Source: Thiobacillus sp.
GTDB taxonomy: Bacteria > Pseudomonadota > Gammaproteobacteria > Burkholderiales > Thiobacillaceae
NCBI GenBank assembly: GCA_020216925.1
Contig: JAIWOL010000174.1
Span: forward strand, 1 to 13,413
Length of the DNA stretch: 13,413 nucleotides
Direction: 5' to 3'
Part shown: positions 6,246 through 13,344 of the stretch, piece by piece
How positions within the stretch are numbered: the first letter of the stretch is position 1
Layout: each line of letters opens with the position of its first letter
Position numbers and translations under genes: made by a program
Notes under the pieces: generated by a model
What the model was told of the DNA's origin: nothing
The model's database searches: none
What the model saw: the letters and a program-made list of their open reading frames with translations, nothing else

Positions 6246-8300
6246 TCATTTCACTTTCATGCCGGGCTGCGCGCCGCTATCGGGAGACAGGATGAAGAGT
6301 CCCGGCGCATCACCCGAGGCAGCCAGCACCATGCCTTCGCTCATGCCGAATTTCATCTTGCGCGGGGCAAGATTGGCAACCATGACCGTCAGCCGTCCAA
6401 CAAGTGTTTCCGGCGCGTAGGCAGATTTGATGCCGGCAAATATCTGCCGCGTGCCCAGCTCGCCCAGGTCAAGGGTCAGGCGCAACAGCTTGTCTGCGCC
6501 CTCCACGTGTTCGGCCCCGGCGATGCGGGCAATGCGCAGATCGATCCTGGCGAAATCCTCGATGGATATCGTGTCGGCTATTGTCACGGCAGCCGGCCGT
6601 GCTGCGTGCGTCTGGGCTTCGGCATGACGCGCCGGGGCGGGGGCGGGCGCCGGTGCAAGGTTTTGCCGGTTGGCATCGACCATGGCGGTGAGCGTCTTGG
6701 GGTCGATGCGGGTCATGAGGTGGGTGTACTCGTTGATGCTGTGGCCAAGCAGCAGCGTGTTGACGTGATCCCAGGCCAGCGGTTCGACCGCAAGGAAGGC
6801 TTCCACTTTTTGGGCCAGCTCGGGCAATACGGGTTTGAGGTAAAGGCTCAGCAGACGGAAGCAGTTGAGCGCGACGGTGCAGACCTGGTGCAGGCGGGCG
6901 GCAGCTTCGGGTTGCCTGGCCAGTTCCCAGGGTTTTTCGTCGGCAACGAACTGGTTGGCGCGGTCGGCCAGCGCCATGATTTCGCGCAACGCCCGGCCAA
7001 AATCGCGTGATTCGTAATGACTGGCGAGGGATGCAGCCGCAGCCTGGAATGCGGCGAGCAGTTCGGGCTGCTCGATGCGGTCGGCGAGTCTGCCGTCAAA
7101 ATTCTTGTGGATGAAGCCGGCGGTGCGGCTGGCGATGTTGATGAACTTGCCGACCAGGTCGGAATTGACCCGGGCCACGAAATCGTCGAGGTTGAGGTCG
7201 ATATCCTCCATCGAGCCGTTCAGCTTGGCGGCGAAGTAATAGCGCAGCCATTCGGGGTTGAGTCCGGCCTCCAGATAGCTTGCAGCCGTGATGAAAGTAC
7301 CGCGCGACTTCGACATTTTTTGGCCGTTCACGGTGAGGAAACCGTGCGCATACACGGCTGTGGGCAGGCGGTGGCCGGAAAACTTCAGCATCGCCGGCCA
7401 GAACAGGGCATGGAAATAGAGAATGTCCTTGCCGATGAAATGCACCAGTTCGGTCTTCGCGTCCCGGCCCCACCAGGCTTCGAAATCCAGCCCCCTGTCG
7501 GCGGCGTATCTGGCGAAACTTGCCATGTAGCCCACCGGGGCATCGAGCCAGACGTAGAAATATTTGCCAGGCGCGCCGGGAATCTCGAAGCCGAAATAGG
7601 GGGCGTCGCGGCTGATGTCCCAATTCGACAACCCCTGCGCGAACCATTCCTGCATCTTGTTGGCGGCCTCGTCCTGCAAAGTGCCGGATGTCGTCCACTC
7701 GCGCAGGAACGTCTCGCAGTCGCCGAGCTTGAAGAAGTAGTGTTCCGAATCCTTGTGCACGGGGGTGGCGCCCGATACGGCCGAGACCGGGTTCTTGAGT
7801 TCGGTGGGGCTGTAGGTTGCGCCGCAGACTTCGCAGTTGTCGCCGTACTGGTCGGCCGCGCCGCACTTGGGGCATTCGCCCTTGATGAAGCGGTCGGGCA
7901 GGAAAAGCTTTTTCACCGGGTCGAACATCTGGGCGATGGTCTTGACTTCGATCAGCCCGGCATCCTTCAGCGCCAGGTAGATTTTTGAGGCAAGCGCCCG
8001 GTTTTCCTCCGTGTGCGTCGAGTAATAGTGGTCGAAACCGATGTGAAAGCCGGCAAAATCGCGGGTGTGTTCATCCCATACGCGGCTGATCAGGGCCTCC
8101 GGGGTGACGCCTTCCTTTTCGGCGCGCAGCATGATCGCCGTGCCGTGGGTGTCGTCGGCGCACATGTAGCGGCAGTCGTGGCCGCGCATCTTCTGGAAGC
8201 GGACCCAGATGTCTGTCTGGATGTATTCCACGAGGTGACCGAGATGGATGCTGCCGTTGGCATAGGGCAGGGCGGACGTGACGAGAATCTGGCGGGTCAT
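6246..8300 (-). CDS. metG: Methionyl-tRNA synthetase, long form with C-terminal tRNA-binding domain
   Basis: MetRS charges tRNA-Met, including the initiator, with methionine in the cytoplasm. The product is 684 residues. It begins [16 protein letters not shown], with the HIGH-type motif HLGH at 19-22. A zinc knuckle has two CxxC pairs, Cys143/146 and Cys156/159. KMSKS is at 328-332, followed by the alpha-helical anticodon-binding domain. An Ala/Pro-rich linker (near 550-570) joins a C-terminal EMAPII/Trbp111-like domain (about 580-684, starting [15 protein letters not shown]) that aids dimerisation and tRNA binding. The frame is open a further 45 codons upstream, but homologues start at this methionine and a TAAAAT box lies just before it. 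The gene follows the DUF924 gene on the same strand after 43 bases and may be read both from that unit and from its own promoter. Confidence 0.97.
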   Translation of the reverse strand: MTRQILVTSALPYANGSIHLGHLVEYIQTDIWVRFQKMRGHDCRYMCADDTHGTAIMLRAEKEGVTPEALISRVWDEHTRDFAGFHIGFDHYYSTHTEENRALASKIYLALKDAGLIEVKTIAQMFDPVKKLFLPDRFIKGECPKCGAADQYGDNCEVCGATYSPTELKNPVSAVSGATPVHKDSEHYFFKLGDCETFLREWTTSGTLQDEAANKMQEWFAQGLSNWDISRDAPYFGFEIPGAPGKYFYVWLDAPVGYMASFARYAADRGLDFEAWWGRDAKTELVHFIGKDILYFHALFWPAMLKFSGHRLPTAVYAHGFLTVNGQKMSKSRGTFITAASYLEAGLNPEWLRYYFAAKLNGSMEDIDLNLDDFVARVNSDLVGKFINIASRTAGFIHKNFDGRLADRIEQPELLAAFQAAAASLASHYESRDFGRALREIMALADRANQFVADEKPWELARQPEAAARLHQVCTVALNCFRLLSLYLKPVLPELAQKVEAFLAVEPLAWDHVNTLLLGHSINEYTHLMTRIDPKTLTAMVDANRQNLAPAPAPAPARHAEAQTHAARPAAVTIADTISIEDFARIDLRIARIAGAEHVEGADKLLRLTLDLGELGTRQIFAGIKSAYAPETLVGRLTVMVANLAPRKMKFGMSEGMVLAASGDAPGLFILSPDSGAQPGMKVK

Positions 8301-8326
8301 GGCGGCGGCGGGGACGAAAGGCCGCC

Positions 8327-8332
8327 ATTTTA
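8327..8332 (-). promoter_or_regulatory. Candidate -10 box for metG
   Basis: On the minus strand, TAAAAT is followed by GGCGGC and lies 26 bases before the metG ATG, in the 43-base gap after the DUF924 stop. The -35 match is poor. Confidence 0.45.
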
Positions 8333-8343
8333 CTGCCCCCGCC

Positions 8344-8946
8344 CTAAAAGCGTGAGCCGGGCTGGGCCAGGAATGCGATTTCTTCTGCCGTCGAGGCGCG
8401 TCCCAGCGCGGCGTTGCGATGCGGAAACCGGCCAAATCGCGCGATCACGTCGCGATGGCGCACGGCGTAATCGTGGAAATCCTCGAACAGCGCGCGTTCG
8501 TCAGCAGCGCATTCGCGCACCAGCGCGGCATAAAGAGCAACCGCACAGTCCTGCATGGCGAGGGATTCGGCGTGTTCCAGCGGCAGGTACAGAAACACGC
8601 GTTCGATCAGGCTGAGGGCGCGATCGTCTCCGGCGGCCAGAGCGGCAAGTGACAGCTTCAGCGCCTGGGCATCGGAGGCAAAGGCTGCGGCCTGTCCCCG
8701 GAATACGTGATGCGGAAACTGATCGAGCACGATCACCTGTGCCAGGCATCCGCGTGGCGTGTCAGCCCAGTCATCCAGCCGGCCTGACCGGGCGTCGGTC
8801 AGCAATTTGCCATACTGCACCGAAACCGCACGGTCTGTCTCGGCCGATTTGCCGAACCAGAGCGCGCGCTGTCGCTGGCTGGTTTCAAGGGCGCTGCCCG
8901 GCGCGCCAAACCAGAAGGCGAGTACGGTTTCCGGTGTGGCGGGCAT
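8344..8946 (-). CDS. DUF924 family protein
   Basis: A 200-residue protein of the DUF924 family, an all-helical TPR-like fold with no agreed biochemical function. Family marks are the N-terminal VLAFWFG, the central [12 protein letters not shown] (normally LDQFPRN.FRG), [10 protein letters not shown], and the C-terminal [20 protein letters not shown]. No signal peptide or membrane segment is seen, so it is probably cytosolic. The ATG at 8946 lies only 8 bases after the stop of the CDGSH gene, and no independent promoter fits there, so the two are likely co-transcribed. No clear Shine-Dalgarno precedes the start, which suggests coupling to the upstream gene. The family call is secure; function is open. 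Confidence 0.9.
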   Translation of the reverse strand: MPATPETVLAFWFGAPGSALETSQRQRALWFGKSAETDRAVSVQYGKLLTDARSGRLDDWADTPRGCLAQVIVLDQFPHHVFRGQAAAFASDAQALKLSLAALAAGDDRALSLIERVFLYLPLEHAESLAMQDCAVALYAALVRECAADERALFEDFHDYAVRHRDVIARFGRFPHRNAALGRASTAEEIAFLAQPGSRF

Positions 8947-8954
8947 GTGTGCGA

Positions 8955-9206
8955 TCAGAAAATGTCGTCAGGCAGCGAATTGTGCGAGCCGTCGCAGAAG
9001 GGCGGGGTTTTCGTGTGTTTGCAATTGCATAGCCAGACCGTCTGCTTTTCGGCCACGACGAGTGGCAGCGGCTCGATACCCGTGCCTTCGTGGGAGCCAT
9101 CGCAGAACGGGGGGGTCATGGAGCGGCCGCAGGCGCACCACCAGTATTCGCCGGGTTCCAGCACGAGTTCGGCGGGATTGCGTTCGTAGACAACGGGTTC
9201 GGTCAT
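8955..9206 (-). CDS. Double-CDGSH iron-sulfur protein
   Basis: An 83-residue soluble protein with two complete CDGSH motifs, each predicted to hold a [2Fe-2S] cluster through three cysteines and one histidine. The ligands are Cys24, Cys26, Cys35 and His39, then Cys60, Cys62, Cys71 and His75. The two halves share TPPFCDGSH, which indicates internal duplication. CDGSH clusters are redox-active and labile; family members (mitoNEET-like) are linked to iron-sulfur or electron transfer, but the partner here is unknown. The ATG at 9206 was chosen over 9218 because GGAG (minus strand, 9216-9213) is six bases ahead of it. It is the first gene of a minus-strand unit with the DUF924 gene and possibly metG, and is divergent from the ars operon across a 121-bp gap. 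Confidence 0.92.
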   Translation of the reverse strand: MTEPVVYERNPAELVLEPGEYWWCACGRSMTPPFCDGSHEGTGIEPLPLVVAEKQTVWLCNCKHTKTPPFCDGSHNSLPDDIF

Positions 9207-9230
9207 GTCTGGCTCCATTCAGAAATGGCG

Positions 9231-9236
9231 ATTCTA
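9231..9236 (-). promoter_or_regulatory. Candidate -10 box for the CDGSH gene
   Basis: On the minus strand, TAGAAT is followed by CGCC and lies 24 bases before the ATG at 9206. No good -35 was found. Confidence 0.4.
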
Positions 9237-9279
9237 CTGCATGGGCCAGGCGGTCTGCGCGCAAAGCGGCAAGGCTCGG

Positions 9280-9307
9280 TTGACAAGATTCTATATTTTG
9301 ATAGAAA
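9280..9307 (+). promoter_or_regulatory. ars operon promoter with ArsR-type operator
   Basis: The -35 TTGACA (9280-9285) is perfect; TAGAAA at 9302-9307 is the best -10, with a 16-bp spacer. TTCTAT (9289-9294) and ATAGAA (9301-9306) form a perfect inverted repeat with six bases between, running from the spacer into the -10. This placement suits repression by ArsR encoded immediately downstream. The operator role is inferred from position and symmetry. Confidence 0.65.
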
Positions 9308-9327
9308 TGGAATAATGGAAACAAATA

Positions 9328-9696
9328 ATGCGAAACATGGAAACATCTGACGCTGTCCCGATTCTGGCCGCCCTGGCGCAGCCCACGCGCCTGAACGTGT
9401 TCCGTGTACTGGTGCAGGCGGGGCCTGTCGGGCTGCCTGCCGGCCGGATCGCCGAACTGGCCGGGGTGCCGCCATCTTCCCTGAGTTTTCACCTCAAGGA
9501 ACTTAGCCATGCGGGCCTCGCCGGGTCGCGCCAGAACGGTCGCTTTGTCATCTACACGGCGCGTTTCGAGACCATGAACGGCTTGCTTGCTTACCTCACC
9601 GACAACTGCTGCGGCGGCAATCCCTGTACGCCGGTCTCGTCCTGCGACCTTCAACCCGTAGTCAAAAAAACCGCATCCCGAAAGGAGCCCGCATGA
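9328..9696 (+). CDS. arsR: Arsenite-responsive repressor ArsR
   Basis: A 122-residue ArsR/SmtB-type winged-helix repressor. AQPTRLNVFRVLV (17-29) opens the fold, the recognition helix region is VPPSSLSFHLKELSHAGL (47-64), and the wing is SRQNGRFVIY (67-76). The usual ELCVC sensing motif in the DNA-binding helix is absent. Instead, cysteines cluster after the fold at Cys94, Cys95 and Cys100 (plus Cys106) in NCCGGNPC. This resembles the C-terminal As(III) site of Acidithiobacillus ferrooxidans ArsR (Cys95, 96, 102). It should therefore bind arsenite and release the operator at 9289-9306. The start at 9328 is supported by GGAA (9317-9320). The stop overlaps the next start as ATGA. Confidence 0.94.
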   Translation: MRNMETSDAVPILAALAQPTRLNVFRVLVQAGPVGLPAGRIAELAGVPPSSLSFHLKELSHAGLAGSRQNGRFVIYTARFETMNGLLAYLTDNCCGGNPCTPVSSCDLQPVVKKTASRKEPA

Positions 9697-10178
9697 AACG
9701 CCTGCATGTCCACGTCGCGGTCGACGACCTTGCCGCCAGCATCAAGTTTTACTCGACCATGTTCGCCAGCGAACCCACCGTACAGAAAACCGATTACGCC
9801 AAATGGATGCTCGACGATCCGCGCGTGAACTTTGCCATTTCGGCACGCGGCGCCACGCCGGGCCTCAACCATCTGGGAGTGCAGGTTGAAAACGCCGATG
9901 AGCTCGCCGAGATGAATACCCGCCTGCAAAAACTGGAAGCCAATGTGGTCGAGGAAATGGGCACCGCCTGCTGCTACGCCAAATCGGACAAGTACTGGGC
10001 CACAGACCCCACCGGCATTGCGTGGGAGACCTATCACACGCTCGACAGCATTCCGGTGTTCGGCGCCCCGGAGGACGGCGCGGCGCACGCCGGCGGATGC
10101 TGTGTGCCCGAACCCGACGCGAACAGGGCGGCGGGCTGTGTCCCGGTCAAAGGCAAGGCATCGTCCGGCTGCTGCTGA
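9693..10178 (+). CDS. arsI: ArsI/CadI family vicinal-oxygen-chelate enzyme, predicted C-As lyase
   Basis: A 161-residue glyoxalase/VOC-fold protein of the ArsI/CadI family. ArsI is a non-haem Fe(II) dioxygenase that cleaves the carbon-arsenic bond of trivalent organoarsenicals such as methylarsenite, releasing As(III). Likely metal ligands are His5 (or His7), His60 and Glu112, matching the His5/His62/Glu115 pattern described for ArsI. The vicinal pair Cys93-Cys94 matches the substrate-binding Cys96-Cys97. The tail adds Cys136-Cys137, Cys149 and Cys160-Cys161, which may capture metalloid. AAGGAG (9682-9687) is a strong ribosome binding site, and the start overlaps arsR by four bases. The arsenite it would release is removed by the downstream Acr3 pump. 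CadI-type annotation (cadmium-induced) is the alternative name; catalytic activity is inferred from residues. Confidence 0.85.
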   Translation: MKRLHVHVAVDDLAASIKFYSTMFASEPTVQKTDYAKWMLDDPRVNFAISARGATPGLNHLGVQVENADELAEMNTRLQKLEANVVEEMGTACCYAKSDKYWATDPTGIAWETYHTLDSIPVFGAPEDGAAHAGGCCVPEPDANRAAGCVPVKGKASSGCC

Positions 10179-10205
10179 ATCAGGATTAACCAGAAGGAAC
10201 GTGTT

Positions 10206-10619
10206 GTGAACAAGCCCTATACCGTGCTGGTGCTGTGCACCGGCAATTCCTGCCGCTCGCAGATGGCCGAAGTGCTGTTGAACCATGACCTCGCCGGCCA
10301 GGTGCGCGCGCTGTCCGCCGGCACACGGCCGCAGCCCAAGGTCGCCGACGGTGCGATTGAGGCGCTGAAGCTCGCCGGGCTCAATACCGATGGCCTGCAT
10401 CCCAAGGACATCGACGCCGTGATGCATGAGGACATCGACCTCGTCGTCACCGTGTGCGACAACGCGAAGGAAGCCTGCCCGGTTTTTCCCAGGCCGATTC
10501 CGAGCATCCATCTGCCGTTCCACGATCCGCACGGCGAGCCGCTGGAAAGCTTCGTTGCGGTGCGCGACGACATCCGCGCGCGTCTCGTGCCGGCGGTGCG
10601 CGCAGCGATGCAGGGCTGA
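10206..10619 (+). CDS. arsC: Arsenate reductase, thioredoxin-coupled LMW-phosphatase type
   Basis: This enzyme reduces arsenate to arsenite for export. The 137-residue product has the low-molecular-weight tyrosine phosphatase P-loop CTGNSCRS (11-18) with nucleophile Cys11. Cys84 (TVCDNA) and Cys91 (ACPVFP) complete the three-cysteine relay known from S. aureus ArsC (Cys10/82/89). HDP (106-108) carries the probable general-acid aspartate, Asp107. The cysteine pattern marks the thioredoxin-linked class, not the glutaredoxin-linked E. coli type. Translation starts at GTG (10206), supported by AAGGAA (10194-10199) six bases ahead. It lies 27 bases after arsI and 2 bases before acr3, so all are in one operon. 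Confidence 0.95.
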   Translation: MNKPYTVLVLCTGNSCRSQMAEVLLNHDLAGQVRALSAGTRPQPKVADGAIEALKLAGLNTDGLHPKDIDAVMHEDIDLVVTVCDNAKEACPVFPRPIPSIHLPFHDPHGEPLESFVAVRDDIRARLVPAVRAAMQG

Positions 10620-10621
10620 AT

Positions 10622-11689
10622 ATGTCGGCGCAATGCGAAGTTACCGCCAAGGCCGCCGCCGGCGCGCCGATGAGCGTGTTCGAGCGCTGGCTCACGCTGT
10701 GGGTGGCGCTGTGCATCGTCGCCGGGGTCGCGCTCGGGCAGGTGTTCCCGGCCCCGTTCCAGGCACTGGGGCGCATGGAAGTGGCGCAGGTCAATCTGCC
10801 GGTCGGGATCCTGATCTGGATCATGATCATTCCCATGCTGATGAAGATCGACTTCGGTGCGCTGCATCAGGTGAAATCGCACTGGAAGGGCATCGGCGTC
10901 ACGCTCTTCGTCAACTGGGCGGTGAAGCCTTTCTCGATGGCGCTCCTGGCGTGGCTGTTCATCCGCCATCTGTTCGCGCCTTACCTCCCGGCAGAACAGC
11001 TCGACAGCTACGTGGCCGGCCTGATTTTGCTGGCGGCCGCGCCGTGCACGGCCATAGTGTTCGTGTGGAGCCGGCTCACCGGCGGCGATCCCTATTTCAC
11101 CCTGTCGCAGGTGGCATTGAACGACACCATCATGATCTTTGCCTTCGCGCCCATCGTGGGCTTGCTGCTGGGGCTGTCCGCTATTGTCGTACCGTGGGAC
11201 ACGCTGTTCATCTCGGTGCTGCTCTACATCGTGGTGCCGGTGATCCTGGCCCAGGTCTGGCGCAAGGTGCTGCTCAAGCGGGGTCAGGCCGCGTTCGATG
11301 CGACCATGACGCAGCTTGGCCACGCTTCGATCCTTGCGCTGCTCGCCACGCTGGTGCTGCTGTTCGCCTTCCAGGGCGGGCAGATCATGGCGCAGCCGCT
11401 GATCATCGCGCTGTTGGCCGTGCCCATCCTGATCCAGGTGTTCTTCAACTCGGCCCTGGCCTACTGGCTGAACCGGAAAGTCGGTGAAAAACACAGCGTC
11501 GCCTGCCCGTCCGCCCTGATCGGGGCGTCCAATTTCTTCGAGCTGGCCGTGGCAGCCGCCATTGCGCTATTCGGGTTTGAATCCGGCGCAGCGCTGGCCA
11601 CCGTGGTGGGCGTGCTGATCGAGGTGCCGGTGATGTTGCTGGTGGTGAAGATCGTCAATCGCAGCAAGGGTTGGTACGAACGCGCCTGA
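10622..11689 (+). CDS. acr3: Arsenite efflux permease Acr3
   Basis: Acr3 is an inner-membrane As(III) exporter of the BART superfamily driven by the proton gradient. The 355-residue protein has the family's expected ten membrane segments, the first near residues 23-42 and the last near 325-345. Hallmarks are ILIWIMIIPMLMKIDF (63-78), the AAAPCTAIVFVWS segment with the essential cysteine at 142, DPYFTLSQVALNDTIMI, and the C-terminal FFELAVAAAIALFGFESG. It is unrelated to the ArsB pump. The ATG at 10622 is two bases after the arsC stop, with a weak AGGG (10612-10615) inside arsC, implying coupled translation. It is the last gene of the ars operon and is followed by a terminator. Confidence 0.96.
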   Translation: MSAQCEVTAKAAAGAPMSVFERWLTLWVALCIVAGVALGQVFPAPFQALGRMEVAQVNLPVGILIWIMIIPMLMKIDFGALHQVKSHWKGIGVTLFVNWAVKPFSMALLAWLFIRHLFAPYLPAEQLDSYVAGLILLAAAPCTAIVFVWSRLTGGDPYFTLSQVALNDTIMIFAFAPIVGLLLGLSAIVVPWDTLFISVLLYIVVPVILAQVWRKVLLKRGQAAFDATMTQLGHASILALLATLVLLFAFQGGQIMAQPLIIALLAVPILIQVFFNSALAYWLNRKVGEKHSVACPSALIGASNFFELAVAAAIALFGFESGAALATVVGVLIEVPVMLLVVKIVNRSKGWYERA

Positions 11690-11704
11690 GCCTGAGTGGA
11701 AAAC

Positions 11705-11734
11705 AAAAACGCCGCTCAGATGAGCGGCGTTTTT
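11705..11734. terminator. Bidirectional terminator between acr3 and tRNA-Thr
   Basis: The perfect stem ACGCCGCTC (11709-11717) with GAGCGGCGT (11722-11730), loop AGAT, is flanked by an A-run on the left and seven or more T on the right. It can therefore stop transcripts from both the ars operon and the convergent gltX/tRNA-Thr side. Confidence 0.9.
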
Positions 11735-11741
11735 TTACAAC

Positions 11742-11817
11742 TGGTGCCGGCGATCGGAATCGAACTGACGACCTTCGCATTACGAATGCGCTGCTCTACC
11801 AACTGAGCTACGCCGGC
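11742..11817 (-). tRNA. tRNA-Thr(CGT)
   Basis: A 76-nt cloverleaf with encoded CCA. The acceptor is GCCGGCG/CGCCGGC; the D arm is GCTC/GAGC. The anticodon loop TTCGTAA gives anticodon CGT (codon ACG), and the T loop is TTCGATT. The anticodon arm is as I remember it in E. coli thrW. The T stem GTCAG/CCGAT has an A-C mismatch at 52-62 and a G-U pair at 49-65. Confidence 0.95.
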
Positions 11818-11831
11818 GAAAAACAGCGCGC

Positions 11832-11837
11832 ATTATA
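11832..11837 (-). promoter_or_regulatory. -10 box for tRNA-Thr
   Basis: On the minus strand, a perfect TATAAT is followed by the GC-rich discriminator GCGCGC and lies 14 bases before the tRNA 5' end. A start near 11825 would give a very short leader. The -35 is weak. The tRNA could also be reached from gltX, 45 bases upstream. Confidence 0.55.
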
Positions 11838-11862
11838 GCCAAAACCCTCTGGCTTGTGGCGC

Positions 11863-13254
11863 CTACAGGGCGGCTTTCAGGCGCGCGATCGCCTGGTCGC
11901 GGCCGACCAGTTCCAGGGTGGCGTCGATCGCGGGGGTCTGCGTTTCACCGGTGACGAGCACGCGCACGGGCATGGCCAGCTTGGGCATCTTGAGGGTGTG
12001 GGCGGCGAGGGTTTCCTTGAAGGCGGCGGCAATGGCGGCGCGTTCCCAGGCGATGGAGCCGAGCTTGGCGACGAGATCGCCCAGCGCCGGCAACACCTCG
12101 GGGGTGACGTGCAGGGCCAGCAGTTCGGGCGCGGGGTGCGGGGTGCGGTAGAAGAGCGCGGCGGCGGCGGCCAGTTCCTTGACCGTGGCGGCGCGCTCCT
12201 TGACCAGCGCGACGACGGCGGCGAGGGCAGGGCCGTCGTCCGGATTGGCGCCGTTCTTTATCAGGAAAGGGCGCGTCAGTGCGGCCAGGCGCGCATCGTC
12301 GGCGGCCTTGATGTATTGCTGGTTGAGCCAGCGGAGCTTTTCGGTGTTGAACTGCGCGGCCGACGGCGTGATGTGGTCGAGGTCGAACCACTGCACGAAC
12401 TGTTCGCGGCTGAAAATCTCCGCGTCGCCATGCGACCAGCCGAGCCGGGCGAGATAGTTGATGACCGCCTCGGGCAGGTAGCCGTCGTCAGCGTACTGCA
12501 TCACCGACACCGCGCCGTGGCGCTTGGACAGCTTGGTGCCGTCGTCGCCCAGAATCATCGACAGGTGCGCGTACTGCGGCACGGTCGCGCCCAGCGCTTT
12601 CAGAATGTTGATCTGGCGCGGGGTGTTGTTGACGTGGTCGTCGCCGCGAATCACATGCGTGATCTGCATGTCCCAGTCGTCGACTACCACGCAGAAATTG
12701 TAGGTGGGCGTGCCGTCGGCGCGCGCGATGACGAGGTCGTCGAGCTCGGCGTTGGCAAACTCGATGCTGCCCTTGACCAGATCCTTCCAGGCCACGCTGC
12801 CTTCCGCAGGATTCTTGAAGCGGATGACGGGCGCCACGCCGGCAGGCGGCGCGGGCAGCGTTTTGCCGGGCTCGGGACGCCAGCGGCCGTCGTAGCGGGG
12901 TTTTTCACCCGCGGCGCGCTGGGCTTCGCGCAGGGCGTCGAGTTCTTCCGGGAGCATGTAGCAGCGATAGGCCAGCCCCCTGTCCAGCATGTCCGCGATC
13001 ACCTGCCTGTAGCGGTCCATGCGCTGCATTTGGTAGAACGGGCCTTCATCGTGGGCGAGGTCGAGCCAGGCCATGCCGTCGAGAATCGCCTGCACCGCTT
13101 CGGGCGTGGAGCGCGCCACGTCGGTGTCTTCGATGCGCAGAATGAACCGCCCGCCGTGATGCCGCGCGAACGCCCACGAAAACAGCGCGGTGCGGGCACC
13201 GCCGATATGCAGATAACCGGTGGGCGAAGGGGCGAAGCGGGTGCGGATCATCAT
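11863..13254 (-). CDS. gltX: Glutamyl-tRNA synthetase
   Basis: GluRS attaches glutamate to tRNA-Glu in the cytoplasm. The 463-residue product is a normal length for the bacterial enzyme. It opens [21 protein letters not shown], with the class I HIGH-type motif HIGG at 16-19. It has LRIEDTD near 40, the [17 protein letters not shown] substrate-pocket segment, and KLSKR at 241-245. The C-terminal half (about 320-463) is the helical anticodon-binding region. The zinc-binding cysteine set of E. coli GluRS is not complete: only one Cys, near 97, stands in that insertion, so a zinc-free form is likely. Two adjacent ATGs (13254 and 13251) are possible starts and neither has a clear Shine-Dalgarno. 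It is transcribed towards tRNA-Thr and divergent from tRNA-Val. Confidence 0.96.
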   Translation of the reverse strand: MMIRTRFAPSPTGYLHIGGARTALFSWAFARHHGGRFILRIEDTDVARSTPEAVQAILDGMAWLDLAHDEGPFYQMQRMDRYRQVIADMLDRGLAYRCYMLPEELDALREAQRAAGEKPRYDGRWRPEPGKTLPAPPAGVAPVIRFKNPAEGSVAWKDLVKGSIEFANAELDDLVIARADGTPTYNFCVVVDDWDMQITHVIRGDDHVNNTPRQINILKALGATVPQYAHLSMILGDDGTKLSKRHGAVSVMQYADDGYLPEAVINYLARLGWSHGDAEIFSREQFVQWFDLDHITPSAAQFNTEKLRWLNQQYIKAADDARLAALTRPFLIKNGANPDDGPALAAVVALVKERAATVKELAAAAALFYRTPHPAPELLALHVTPEVLPALGDLVAKLGSIAWERAAIAAAFKETLAAHTLKMPKLAMPVRVLVTGETQTPAIDATLELVGRDQAIARLKAAL

Positions 13255-13276
13255 GGTCGCGTAGCAAAAAGGCGCT

Positions 13277-13282
13277 ATTTTA
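13277..13282 (-). promoter_or_regulatory. Candidate -10 box for gltX
   Basis: On the minus strand, TAAAAT is followed by AGCGCC and lies 22 bases before the gltX ATG. With a 17-bp spacer, the -35 would be CAATTT (13305-13300), overlapping the -35 of the divergent tRNA-Val promoter. Confidence 0.5.
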
Positions 13283-13302
13283 CCGGACGGAACGCCGCCA
13301 AA

Positions 13303-13332
13303 TTGACCCCGACCGCCGGGTTGTGGTTTAAT
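13303..13332 (+). promoter_or_regulatory. tRNA-Val promoter
   Basis: TTGACC (13303-13308), an 18-bp spacer and TTTAAT (13327-13332), followed by the GC-rich TCGCGCC, lie 12 bases before the tRNA. The strong -35 and GC-rich discriminator are typical of stable RNA promoters. Confidence 0.6.
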
Positions 13333-13344
13333 TCGCGCCGCTTC

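Noticed and set aside
5910..7010. 366-codon plus-strand frame starting in the small RNA region and crossing into metG
   Set aside because: Most of it is antisense to metG, and its start lies inside the small RNA, before a strong terminator.
7017..7988. 323-codon plus-strand frame opposite metG
   Set aside because: Antisense shadow of the metG core, covering the catalytic motifs on the other strand.
10217..11494. 425-codon minus-strand frame opposite arsC and acr3
   Set aside because: The translation is histidine/glutamine-rich noise; arsC and acr3 are clear on the plus strand.
13300..13310. AAATTGACCCC, the reverse complement of GGGGTCAATTT at 64-74, as a possible second end of the left-hand element
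   Set aside because: Only 11 bases match, no second repeat unit follows, and the stretch is explained by the tRNA-Val -35. A 13-kb element containing dnaE, metG and gltX is not plausible.
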